Assembly: GCA_020465985.1 (NCBI GenBank)
Contig: JAANYP010004342.1
Span: 124,001-188,000, forward strand
Direction: 5' to 3'
Source: Centrapalus pauciflorus
Taxonomy: Eukaryota > Streptophyta > Magnoliopsida > Asterales > Asteraceae
Length of the DNA stretch: 64,000 bases
Shown here: piece after piece, positions 11,958 through 22,800 of the stretch
How the letters are laid out: every line of letters starts with the position of its first letter
Position numbering within the stretch: the first letter of the stretch is position 1
Position numbers and translations under genes: made by a program
The notes under the pieces: generated by a model
Told to the model about the DNA's origin: nothing
The model's input: only the letters and a program-made list of their open reading frames with translations
Databases searched by the model: none

Positions 11958-12596
11958 CTAGATTAATACCCATGTATTACATAGATTGATGTAAAAGATT
12001 TGATATAAAGTAAATATTAATAAAGAGGTTGGATCCCTTAAAAACCTTCAAAAAAAATTAAAAATTACGATACAATAAAAACCAATAAAAAGATGTCATA
12101 CATGCAAAATCATTGAGTCAATGATAAAAAAATGACGACTGTCAATGTTTAAATCAAAGAAGACGACTAAAATGTGATTCAAAATATTTGAATTATTGAT
12201 TTAATGGTAAAAAATGATAACTCTAAGTCAATCTTTTAAAATTTTTTATTATAAAACTAAATTTTTTGTTTTACCAATTTTTTTAAATTATTTACTCTTT
12301 AGGACATTTAAACATGAAATTTATTATTTTATTGATTTTAAAAAAAAATTATTTTAGCTTGTTAATCTTGAAACTTTTAATGAATATTAATTGTACTTTG
12401 AATTATTTTAGGTAACAAAAATAATAAGTTTCAACAATAAAGTTTAAATCAAATCAATTAAATGATAAGAATGTTACTTAAAGTCTTAAATTAATGTTAA
12501 TTTTTATTTTTGGAAACAGAGCGGGAAAATGGAAAAGTGGGGTATTAGAATGTTGACACGTGGCAGAAATTGTTCTCAATTATTATAATATATAGA
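11958..12596 (-). mobile_element. Non-autonomous Helitron, 639 bp, complete
   Basis: On the minus strand the element starts TCTATATATT right after a host A (12597) and ends with CTAG (11961-11958) right before a host T (11957). This is the A|T insertion rule of Helitrons. The hairpin (atgta-att-acat type, near 11968-11985) precedes CTAG by about 10 bases and parallels those at 7465, 16770 and 62490. No Rep/helicase coding is present. Its 5' end lies about 40 bp upstream of the DeSI gene's TATA box. Confidence 0.75.
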
Positions 12597-12636
12597 TTTT
12601 CTTTTAAAATGTAGGAATCTATTAAAGTACACTTTT

Positions 12637-12647
12637 TATATATAAAA
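12637..12647 (+). promoter_or_regulatory. TATA box of the DeSI-like gene
   Basis: A tatatataaaa stretch lies about 230 bases before the ATG at 12873, leaving room for a leader of roughly 200 bases from a start near 12670. The leader is pyrimidine-rich (12775-12815) and may contain an intron ending at ttcaacag (12863-12870). Confidence 0.5.
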
Positions 12648-12872
12648 ATAAAAATGGTGGTGGTCCGCCTCAAAAGTAGACGATGCTGGCGGTTATATGT
12701 CGCCGGTGCCACCAACCTACTAACCTACTCCTCAGTTAATCCCAATCGATCTTCATAGTTCATACACTCACATATTTTTAATTACTCCATTTCAATCTCT
12801 CTTTTTTCTCTCTGATGATTTCATTCTAATTTTGATTCCTTCTGTAATTTCGATTTGTTAATTCAACAGAAA

Positions 12873-13729
12873 ATGTGGCGCAAAGGAAGAAATAATTCAA
12901 CGAAGTGTAAAAAAGCAGGATCAGTTCCGGTTTACCTTAACATCTATGATCTTACCTCCGTGAACGGATGTGCTTATTGGCTCGGTCTTGGCGTCTACCA
13001 TTCCGGTCTTCAAGGTTTGATCTCGATATTGTATTAGCTTACTTTGTGAATTATAACATAACAATTCGTTCATGATGAAAATTTGAAGTTCATGGAGTTG
13101 AGTACGCATTTGGATCTCATGAACAATCGACAACTGGAATCTTCGAAGGAGTACCGAAACAATGCGAAGGATTCACGTTCAGGAAACAGATTCCGATAGG
13201 ATGGACGGAGATGAGTCTGAGGGAGGTCAGACAGTTCATGGAAGAGCTCGCTCAAGAGTACAAAGGAACTTCGTATAACCTAATCACCAAAAACTGCAAT
13301 CATTTCTGTAACGATGCTTGTCTCAGACTCACCGGAAATCCTATACCAAGTTGGATCAATCGTCTCGCTAGAATTGGTAGGTCTCCGATCAACTTTCATT
13401 CTTCATTTTAATTCACGAGTTTTACCAATGAGATTCCTGACATTTACCGGCGTCATTTAGGTTTATTGTGCAATTGTATAATTCCGGCGAGTATAAGTTC
13501 GTGTAAAGTAGGAATAGAAGAGAACATGGCGTATAATGAAGAAGATATGAAAGAGAAACAGAAGAACCGTTCAAGTAGGTTCACTTCATCTTCTAGTTCC
13601 CCATCGGCTTCTGAAAAATCAAATTCATCATCAACTCCAGTTGATCTGAGGAGAAGCTTTGGAACCAGAACACTTCTTCCTCCATCTTCACTTTTTCTTC
13701 TCGATTCTTCCTCCTCTCCTTCTTCCTAA
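12873..13729 (+). CDS. DeSI-like / PPPDE thiol peptidase (deubiquitinase or de-SUMOylating type)
   Basis: PPPDE proteins are papain-fold cysteine peptidases that remove SUMO or ubiquitin. Plant members are annotated as DeSI-like proteins. Exons 12873-13014, 13089-13376 and 13461-13729 sum to 699 nt, giving 232 aa, and all introns are GT-AG. The PPPDE domain spans about residues 17-150. The catalytic His is His43 (GVYHSG) and the nucleophile is Cys117 in KNCNHF, followed by the usual CNDACLRLTG and PSWINRLARIG. Both catalytic residues are present, so it should be active. The tail from about residue 165 is rich in Ser and charged residues and looks disordered. The start chosen is the first ATG in frame; the N-terminal 16 residues are basic. 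It stands alone, with a Helitron abutting its promoter. The substrate cannot be told from sequence. Confidence 0.92.
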
Positions 13730-15539
13730 TAATCCTACTAGATTCTAACGGTTTTTTTTTCTCTAATCAATCTTTGTTTTTCGTTTCCATTTTGTTTATG
13801 AATGGGTAACAAATAAAGTTTTGTTGCAAACAACCCATTACCTGAATGGGTTGGGTTTGTAATGTCAACTTGATACGAATAAAAGCTAATTAAAGAACAA
13901 ATTTATGCTATTCTTTTTCTAGATCATCCTGAACCAAATATACCATCAAGATTATCATTTTCTCAATTATTGAGTAGATATATAATGAGAGAATAGAATG
14001 AACATATATTACATCATATGTCCTTGCCATAATATTCGGATGGTCGATCAGGACAGTTGAGGTAAAAGATCGATGAAACCTTGATACGCGTTTGTTGATT
14101 GTGGATTATGCGATTTCTTAATTTTTTAACTAGATGATGATCGAGTAGCTCTTGTTTTTTATCATATATTTCTAAAAATAGAATCATTGACATAAATTGA
14201 TGCATTATCTAAGGTAATGTCATAAAAACGATGACAAAAAACAAAATCGATGTGAGCACGCGCTCGTTCCATGGTCATCCTTGCTATTTAATTTTTGTAA
14301 ATCCTAAATCCATGTAATTAAACGACAGCAAATCAAGGTATCCATGTTGAGGAGAAGGTATATATTCAAGTGCATTTATGCCTAAACGGCTAAACATAAA
14401 ACATATAGCAGCCGAATTCATGTATATGTTAGAATTTAATTCATGTATGAGTTGGAATGATTGTCAAATTCGTATAAACAATGAAATATGATGGAAAATA
14501 CATAAATTTAACCATTTACATTACTTATAAAAAGTTGTAAACAAGTTAAATTTAAATTTCAAGTCCATTGAATTCCATCACACGAATCAAACGTCACCTT
14601 ATAGTTATTATATATTAATACAAATTAAAGAGGGTACGTGTTTGATTGTTATAGTAATATGTAGGTAATTATAATGATGGAAACCATTTAAAAAAGGCTC
14701 AATAAGATATATGATAAAATGAAACATTATCTGAATATCTGTAATATACAAATTACTTTAAGAAAATTAAATTTGTGAAACATTCTTATTCTTTTGTATT
14801 TCTATATATTACCATTTCTGTTTATGAACCTAGCACTCCTTCCCAATAAACCACATGCCACATGGTCATGATGTTCATGAATTAGTGAAATGTATTGATT
14901 TTAGCCATGCATGATAAAAATAGTAATGATAGTGTTTATAAATAATATTGTAATACTACGTATAGTAGTGCATATATAAATGTTAAGCAACTAAAGTAAT
15001 AGTAAGAATTAATTATATCATGATATGATATGATATGATATCATCGGTTCTACCCGGCCCCGAACTTCTTTCCAACAAGGTTTTGCTTTTGATAACTCGA
15101 TCCGGTACCACTTCTAACCAAACATGTTCAATTGTCATCGAGGTTCTGATGAAGTGATTGAATATGAGATGCATTGGTTTATTAGTCTTGAATTGTGTCC
15201 GGTAAGAATGACACAAAGGCCAACACTACCAAGGTAATAATAAGAAATCATGATATGATATTATTCGTATTGTGGTGCTACCTCAAAACTTATTTTCATT
15301 ACGGTTTTGTTTTTGATATCCAGAGAGAGTTGTCCATTTTGTATTGATGTCCACCAAACATTCTTAATACGTGATTACTGGTAATTATAACCTCAAATAT
15401 GTTATGTCAGATAAGAACAAGTTTACTTGTAAACTCAACATCTTTCATTTGGTCTCGGTTCAGGTTTAGTTAAATCAAATATGTCAAACTCATTTAAGGC
15501 AAATATTTTAATTCAATATGATAATTTTTAATCTTTTTA
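13730..15539. other. 3' UTR then intergenic DNA without a gene
   Basis: About 13730-13900 is the likely 3' UTR of the DeSI gene (several aataaa-like words, e.g. near 13812). From 14430 to 14602 lies a partial MITE ending caatcaaacgtcacc-like, related to 31955-32246 (shared 'aattcatgtatgagttg' and 'aaaatacataaa'). A short (tgata)n run lies at 15018-15042. The rest shows nothing recognisable. Confidence 0.4.
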
Positions 15540-15547
15540 GTTTTTAT

Positions 15548-16178
15548 TAGGGGTGACAAATTTTGACGACACGACAACCCAACACGAACTAAACAAGGCT
15601 AACCCAACACGGTGATGACACGAATATTAATTGGGTCATGAACTGGTTGAAACGAAATTAAAAATGGGTGCGGTATGGGTTGACCTGTCAACCCGTTTAA
15701 CTCGTTTATCATTTTTAAAAATTTCAATTTATATTATTACCTTCTTTATTATTGTTGTTATTGTTAATATTATTGTTGTTGTTTATTATATATTAATATT
15801 CTTTAAATTATTATTTATTGAAAATTTGAAAATATTATTATTTTTAAATTATTAATAATAATAATTTATTTATTTTAATGAGATGTTACGTACATTTCTA
15901 TTTTTTAGAAAAAATAGTTTTTAAAATTTGTGTTGTTAATAAAAAAAAAAGTTTATTTAGAAAATTCAAAACCGATTAGTTGTCGGATCCGAGAAAATCA
16001 AAAAAAAATTTGGTAAACCTTCGTGTAAACTGGTCAATTGGGCCGACACGAATAAAATGTCATAAAACTGAATACGAAACAATTATAAATGGATCAATAA
16101 TGGGTTGACATGAAATAGACATGTTAACACGTCAATCAGATTACGCCAATCCTATCCCAACACGAATTGCCACCCCTA
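15548..16178. mobile_element. Non-autonomous hAT element (TAGGGGTG family), 631 bp
   Basis: The ends taggggtgacaa and ttgccacccctA are inverted repeats, and the element is flanked by a perfect 8-bp direct repeat gttttTAT (15540-15547 and 16179-16186), the hAT TSD length. The interior has several 'gaca(c/t)gaaca'-like words and AT-rich filler but no transposase. Confidence 0.8.
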
Positions 16179-16340
16179 GTTTTTATACTCCTGTCTATCT
16201 TCTATTCTATGTTTTTTTACAGAAAAAGGAATGTGTTTTTGTCTTTTTGATTTAAAAACAAAACTGCTTTAATTATTATGCAGCATCAAATACTTGAAAA
16301 GAAGCATGCATGTCTACCGTTGATTTGAAGTCTTGAACAA

Positions 16341-16800
16341 TCTATCTATTCTATTAAAAGAGTAAATAGATTCCATTTGTCAACTTAATAGAATGTCAAT
16401 TGGCGTAACTTGGAAGCGACACATGTAATTATCTACAATTTTTATGTTTAAATATAATTAAATTAATTTAGAATAAAAACTTCCCCCTATTATCTTGGAA
16501 TTCTGTTTTAAATTTGAATCCACAACTTATGTCTTTCATTAGCTTCTTATCCAAGCTTTTCAAAAAGATTAGAAAAATAATTAAATTGATTTAGAAAAAA
16601 AAAAGACTATTTATCATATTTCTATAATTTTTTTCATTCTTTGTTATTATTAAATTCTTATTTATGTATATTACCTTTAGTTACTGATTTATATATTTTT
16701 AATAATCTATATTATTTGTTGTACTAAAAATATTTTTAAATTTATACAAATTAAAAAAAATAATTATTTAAACCCGTGTAGTACACGGGTAATAAACTAG
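16341..16800 (+). mobile_element. Non-autonomous Helitron, about 460 bp
   Basis: The 5' end is TCTATCTATTCTATTAAAAG after a host A. The 3' end has a perfect hairpin (cccgtgta-gt-acacggg, 16772-16789) followed by taataaaCTAG ending at 16800. The next host base is G rather than T, a small departure from the A|T rule. No Rep/helicase coding is present. Confidence 0.7.
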
Positions 16801-16980
16801 GATATTATTATGGGTTCTGGACTTCTAATCGAGTAATAGGTTGTACTAGGTTTGAGTCGAAACATGTAAAATAAGGGGTTGGATACTTGGATTGAGTTTG
16901 ACCCGTCAATACCTCTTATCGATTTTTGATGTTAATAAATAATTAAATACATTATTATTATTACTATATAAATTATTCTA

Positions 16981-17250
16981 AGGCTTGTTTGCTAGGGGCT
17001 TTATAAGTTTCTACTCATATCATTTAATAAAGCTCAAATGATTGAAACTTAATTTCTAAATTCTAATAAAAAAAATGAATGCTCTAAAAAGTATTTTATG
17101 AGAAGAAATTTATAGCAATTTTTAAAACGAGTTTGAGTTTTTGGTCGAGCAAATTTTTTTAGTCATTCCTAACAATTATATATTAGAACTTTTAATTAAT
17201 ATTAATGTTTTTTATGTCAATTAATACAAAAAGTCACAACTACTTCTTAG
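16981..17250. other. No gene; possible outer MITE arm
   Basis: aggcttgtttgctagggg at 16981 and gttcaaacacatcctt near 17655 are weak inverse counterparts, so an older element may surround the hAT MITE at 17251-17558. This is not firm enough to draw borders. Confidence 0.2.
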
Positions 17251-17558
17251 GGGACGTTTTGTTCGTAGATATTTTTCCTTGAATTTGCATTTTGTCAAAT
17301 GATTTGCATTATGCAGTTGCATTTGTCAGGAGTTTGTCAAATAATCTGCATTATCTTTTAGGAAAAATTTGCTAAAATTGAGAAATGCAAGGTAACTAGG
17401 ATTTAAAATCACAATAGGGATGTTGAGTTTTTAAATAATAAAGAATTAAGGGATTTAAGAAATCTTGATATTTTGTATAATTACTAAAATCTACGAGCCA
17501 AACACAAGATTTTAAATGCAAATCTCAGTGAATCCCAAAAAATCCACGAACCAAACAT
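17251..17558 (+). mobile_element. hAT-type MITE, 308 bp
   Basis: The element opens gggacgttttgttcg and closes cgaaccaaacat. It is flanked by a perfect 8-bp duplication cttcttag (17243-17250 and 17559-17566). A diverged copy lies in the opposite orientation at 7550-7866. Non-coding. Confidence 0.75.
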
Positions 17559-17787
17559 CTTCTTAGTTTTGTCAAACACATTTATAAAAACTAAATCCAG
17601 TTATTCTAAAAACCTATAGCTTTCAAAAGCTTTAGCTCGAAACTACAACTAGTTGTTCAAACACATCCTTATTAAACTTTAGAAAAAATTTAGAAAATGC
17701 CAACGAACGTTTGCTTTTTAAGCAATAAAGTTGTTAGACATTTAATTAGGTTATAGTTTATAAAAATTGAACTATTTAACCTCTGTT

Positions 17788-17957
17788 CATGGATGGATTT
17801 AGAAAATTTTGATCGGTGTCACTTTGTCAAGATATAAAAATAATTGGTGTCAATTACATATGTTATGTAAATTTTACGAAAATTATTTAATATTATTAGA
17901 TATCGTCGACAAAATTTATCGGTATCACATGACGCTAAAATATTACATCCACCCATG
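17788..17957. repeat. Short diverged hAT-like fragment
   Basis: catggatggatttag at the left and tacatccacccatg at the right are inverse counterparts, and the interior 'atcggtgtcac' recalls the element at 46006-46854. No clean TSD was found. It probably is a deleted old member of that group. Confidence 0.4.
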
Positions 17958-18693
17958 CCTCCATGCTTTATAAAAATGAACAATTGAGCATATGCAGTTA
18001 TGAAGTCTGAGAATTTATCATTCATTTTATAAAGTTCATCTAATATATTTTACAACATTGATATATTTAGATAGTACAATAATCTGATTATTGATAAGAT
18101 TAAAAAACTCATGTATTACATGGGTTGATTCATAAAATATCGTAAAAATAAATCTTTATAAAGATATATTAAATAATTACAAGATATGAATAAAGAAAAT
18201 AAGTATACATAATATTTTGTCATATATACATATTTAATTATAAGAAAAGAATTGTATGAATTTTAAGTTTGTAATTATAAGTAAGTATATATTTTTTTAA
18301 AACATATACAATACTTTGAAATAAAACTTAAAAGTTTGTTTTTTAATGAATTGTATATATAGAATCATAATCAACTGAACATGATGAGTTTGATTCTTGT
18401 TAATGGCTGTTGTTATCATTAAAATTGAAGTGTATAAATGTGTTATTATACGACGAGTTGAAAAGTAATGTCAACTCTACAAAAAAGACTCTGTACAATT
18501 GTATGTGGCTTTTGCAGAAAAAGCATGCTCTGTATAAAAGTGATGATGGGTCACAATAACTCTCAATAAGCCATGTAATTGAAAACACCCCTTTTCCTAC
18601 TTTTTAAGATTCTAACAAGTCCAGGAACTTAGATTCCAATAATTCATTAAACAAATAATACCATAGCTAGAGCATCTCTAGTAAATGCGTTTG

Positions 18694-18700
<7 letters not shown>

Positions 18701-18729
<29 letters not shown>
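18701..18729. repeat. (T)29 homopolymer
   Basis: An uninterrupted T run in intergenic DNA. Apart from this and a weak Helitron-like palindrome near 18105-18130 (tcatgtattacatggg), the interval 17960-18960 shows nothing recognisable. Confidence 0.9.
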
Positions 18730-18960
18730 GAAAGAAATAAAAACTTCTTTGAAAAAAGAAAAATAAGTAAGAGGAAAAAGAAAGACACTAAATAATAAAC
18801 CTTATGATGAAAAGCTTTGTACCCTTTATTTATTCCATTTGGAGATGCCCTTACCATAAATTTACTCATGAAATAAAATACCAAGGCAAAACTGTATATG
18901 CACAAATAGAAAATATGTCCCAAACCATTATTGTATTATAAACGCCACAAACAAAACACT

Positions 18961-19318
18961 ATTAACGAAAACTAGTCATTTTTCAATTTCAGTGTTCACG
19001 TTATATTTTTTAGAAAAAAACAAGGATTCTATAAAAAGTAAAAACTTGTTTAGATGATTAAATTTTAGTTTTAAAAAAAAAATAAAATGGGTGATTATAA
19101 AAAAAAAAATAGAAATTTTGATTAAAAAGTAAGAGAGAAAAAGAGTATTATAAAGAAATATAGGATACGTAATAAAAAAGTAAGAGAATAACAAGAGTGG
19201 TATTTTAAAAAGTGAAATAAAAAATTTATGAAATTGTTGTTAAGTAAACAACAAGTTTTCATTTTTTCTGATAAGTGAGATGGAAATTTCAAAAAATTTT
19301 GGTAACTAAACGAACCCT
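18961..19318 (-). repeat. Tourist-like MITE, nearly complete copy
   Basis: This is the inverse-orientation relative of 57654-58023. It starts attaacgaaaact and ends gtaactaaacgaaccc, with TTA following, consistent with a PIF/Harbinger 3-bp TSD. The left terminus has lost its gggtgcg word. Interior words such as 'agtaagagagaaa', 'tggtatttt' and 'aatttatgaaattgt' match the complete copy. Confidence 0.65.
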
Positions 19319-19319
19319 T

Positions 19320-19890
19320 AAAATTTGACCTAAACTAAATATACACGGCGACTGTTCTACTCATACATGGAGTATTCGGTCATTCTTCATGAAACTGATA
19401 ACCAAATCTAAAATCAACACATCTAAGCAATGCAATCCGATGATGATGACCTAATAGTTAAGGAGATTCGGGATTCAAACCCAAATACATGTCTCTTAAC
19501 CACAAACTACATGATTTATCTCTTCCATATTGGCTTTAGACATTTCGGTGGAAGGACACAAGGCAGGTTACATTTTCACCATATAGATTTCGACCCCAAA
19601 GAAAGCTTTTACAGCAAAAACAATAGCCAAAATCATTAAAAAAAAATTTTAGCCAGCCTAACCCATCAATCCCCCTTTTCTGAGCCTATACCTCAACACA
19701 TGCTTTAAACATAATTGACAATTGAAACTTCAAAATCAAGCATCTTTAAACTTATTTCAAACTACAAGCATCCGCCACCGTTCTCATCACAAGCATTAAT
19801 TACAAAATTTTGGCTCATAAATCGTGTTTACAAAAATAATACAAAATGAAGCAGCTCAAAGTGAAAGGATTGTTGTGTGTTGGTGTTATG
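19320..19890. other. No gene; presumed NUP96 3' UTR at right end
   Basis: A short open frame (19430-19639) has no recognised similarity. The words gacctaatagttaagg and gattcaaaccc near 19448-19481 resemble tRNA A and B boxes but are spaced too closely. The last 100-200 bases before 19891 are likely the 3' UTR of the minus-strand NUP96 gene. Confidence 0.35.
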
Positions 19891-22800
19891 TTATGAGGCT
19901 GCTTCTGTAAGATACAAGGTAAAATGTGAAATCGCAGACTGTAAGTGGCATGAAAGAAGGTCTTCAGGGATGGGGGAATCAAATATGGAATCAAAGCAGC
20001 TTAACTTAACCTCTGTTGTTGACCCCTCACCAGAATCAGCTACAAGCAGATCACTGATCTCCTCTGCCATCTTTGCATACACCATCCTGTAGTTCCATGG
20101 CATACATTATAGTTAAAGGTGGCAATTTCAACCCGTTCAAGCAAACGAGTCAAACGGGTTGACGACCAAAAATCATAAATTTTATATAATTTTGAAATTT
20201 TTTCAGAGAACAATTTTTTTAATATAGCGTTTTATAAATTTTCATTTTTAAAAAAATTATGTTCTATCTTAGTTTTTTACGGTGGGTCCATTTAACTGTT
20301 TGACCCGTTGGGTCAAAATTGTCACCCCTAATTATAGTCTTTCAAAAGTGATCGAGTGATATTAAATAATAAGGACAATATAATGGGTTGTAATAAAACA
20401 TGATGCACAATTAATATGGTGTATTGGATGTGATTTTGATCAAAATTTGAATTGTTAATACCACTTTTGAAGTTACCAAGTATTTGACGATGTCTGATTA
20501 TTAAGTAACAGATAAAATTAAAAAAAAACAAGTAAATTTCCTATACGACCTTTGATGATAAGTTTTGTTGCAGCCAGGATGAAACTACTTTTTCAAAACT
20601 GATTATTTGACCCCCAAAAGAATAAGATAATCATAAGCATAAGAAGGTCGCCGGAAAAATTGAAGTTGTAATAATCAGATGATCGCTGTCAAATGCACAT
20701 TTAGGCGAGCATCCTATACAATGCATACATCCATGTACAAAAGAACAAAGTGTTTTAAGTACCTGGCATCGATAGGCAAGCGTCTCTCCCAGATAGCCAT
20801 AGACCCTTTCAAGCGACTAAAGAAGTCCTTACACGCATCATTTTTGTCCTCGAGAGAAACCTGCAAGAGAGTAGAAAGGTTGCTATTGAATCATCACTTA
20901 GTTGAGCTGAAGTTTATTACCGACTGAATGTTAAATTGTGCTCAAATCTCGGACTTAAGCTTGATCCGAGATTTGGGAGAATCTCAGACGTGGACATGGT
21001 CCGAGATTTACTAATCTTGGACATCATAATCATGGAAGGATGATATGAGTTGCTTGATTACTGATCATTCTTGAAGCATCACATATCAGAAAGACTTTCA
21101 TACCGGTTCGGCCATTGTATCATCATCTTCCTCCAAAGAACTTCTAAGTGTATAAAATGTTATATATATTCCAGCTCCCAAATCCCAATTCTCAATTTCT
21201 GATTTATGGTCTTCCATAGAAGTCACGTGCCTCCAAATCTCCGAGTGTTTGCCTGAACCAGGAAGTTCTGAGTAAACTATTTCTACCTTTTCATGTTTTA
21301 ACGCATTTTACTGTAGTACTTTATAGTTTATACCACCAATAACAATGATATTTTCTTCAATAGTCACAACTGTCACAGTGTCAAATTGATGAGTCCAGAA
21401 ATAATAGAGCCAGATCCAGTAAAGTGTGTTTAAAAATGCAAATAATGTAGCATAACTAACAATTACTCAGTTACAAAAATGTACTAAAATTAAGAATAAG
21501 AAAAACACAACTGAGTGGTTACTAAATCCATGATCCAACAGAGACTATATCATCTATCTGTATATCATTGCCAAGCACCATCGGATTGTGAACAAACATG
21601 AATCAATATATTTATATTAAATTCAAGAAGATATTTCTTGTATGGTAAATCATTTTTCTTCACTAGTTTTTGTACTTCCCGAAGTCTCTCCTTATGCCTT
21701 GCATATTGTTCCCGGCCAGTACTCCAGTTCAGTGTTCTTAATAGCGATCATAGCAACCGCTATAGCCTTTAGCGTAGCGTAGCGAAGCGGTATAGCACCG
21801 CTATTGACAGTGTAGCGGTCCGCTATTGAATTTTTTTAATTTTTTAAAATATATATTATATATAACTATATATATGTACACATAAAAGACCTATTTACAA
21901 GAATTAGATGATCTATGATTGGCTTTTAATAGTTTTTAGACTTTATTTTGAAGTTAAAATGTTAAATACATTAAACAGTTTAACATAACATATGTATTTT
22001 GGCTTTAATACTATTACCGCTAAACATGAAATGGCGGGCGCTATCGCTACGCTATCGCGATGTAGCGTATAGGTAGCTTGTCGCTATCGTCCGCTATTCG
22101 CTATCAACAACTATGCTCCAGTTTCATTGATAACTCATAGAGCTCAATTATACTAGAAACAATGCTGGTTTTAGCAACTTCCTAAAATACCAAGTACTCT
22201 GCAATTGGGCTGAGCATGAGCTCGACTTGAAGGTGTTAGACTAAGCTTGAAGAGACTTCCTGTTGAAAACTCGGGCTTGGCTCCCAAATGATTTGACAAC
22301 TTATATGGCTTATAATATCTATCAACTGTTAACAATACAAATAGATATTTAGGACTAGAAAAGCTTGATAAGAGACTTGTTATGCGTTTTGAGCTCTTAT
22401 TCTACATCAAAGTGCAAACTCTAACTTCACAACGTTTGACCATACGACCTCTACTCAAGTGAGCTTGAATAACTTGATAAGAGATTGACTAGTTTGCAAA
22501 TCTGATCTTCTAAATGCAATATGTACAGGAAAAGTAACTTTTTGGTTTAAAAATCATGCCATCTAATTCTAGACAAGGAAGTCATGTAACTTGCTACAAA
22601 AGCAGAAAAGAATCTTAACAAACTAAGCTCTAGGACTCGGAGATCACCAAGGCAAATACACTGACAAAACTTGCAACGATTTATGAACAATGACAATCAA
22701 GCCAGATTAGTAGCTAACTGATACTTCTTTACCTGACAAGAACAGAGAATGTGCAACCGAACTTACGAAGGTTGAATGTGCTTTTTGCCAAAAAGCACAT

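Noticed and set aside
18105..18130. Palindrome resembling a Helitron 3' hairpin
   Set aside because: No CTAG follows at the expected distance on either strand.
19448..19481. tRNA-like A and B box words (possible SINE)
   Set aside because: The spacing between the boxes is about half of what a tRNA-derived promoter has, and no SINE tail was seen.
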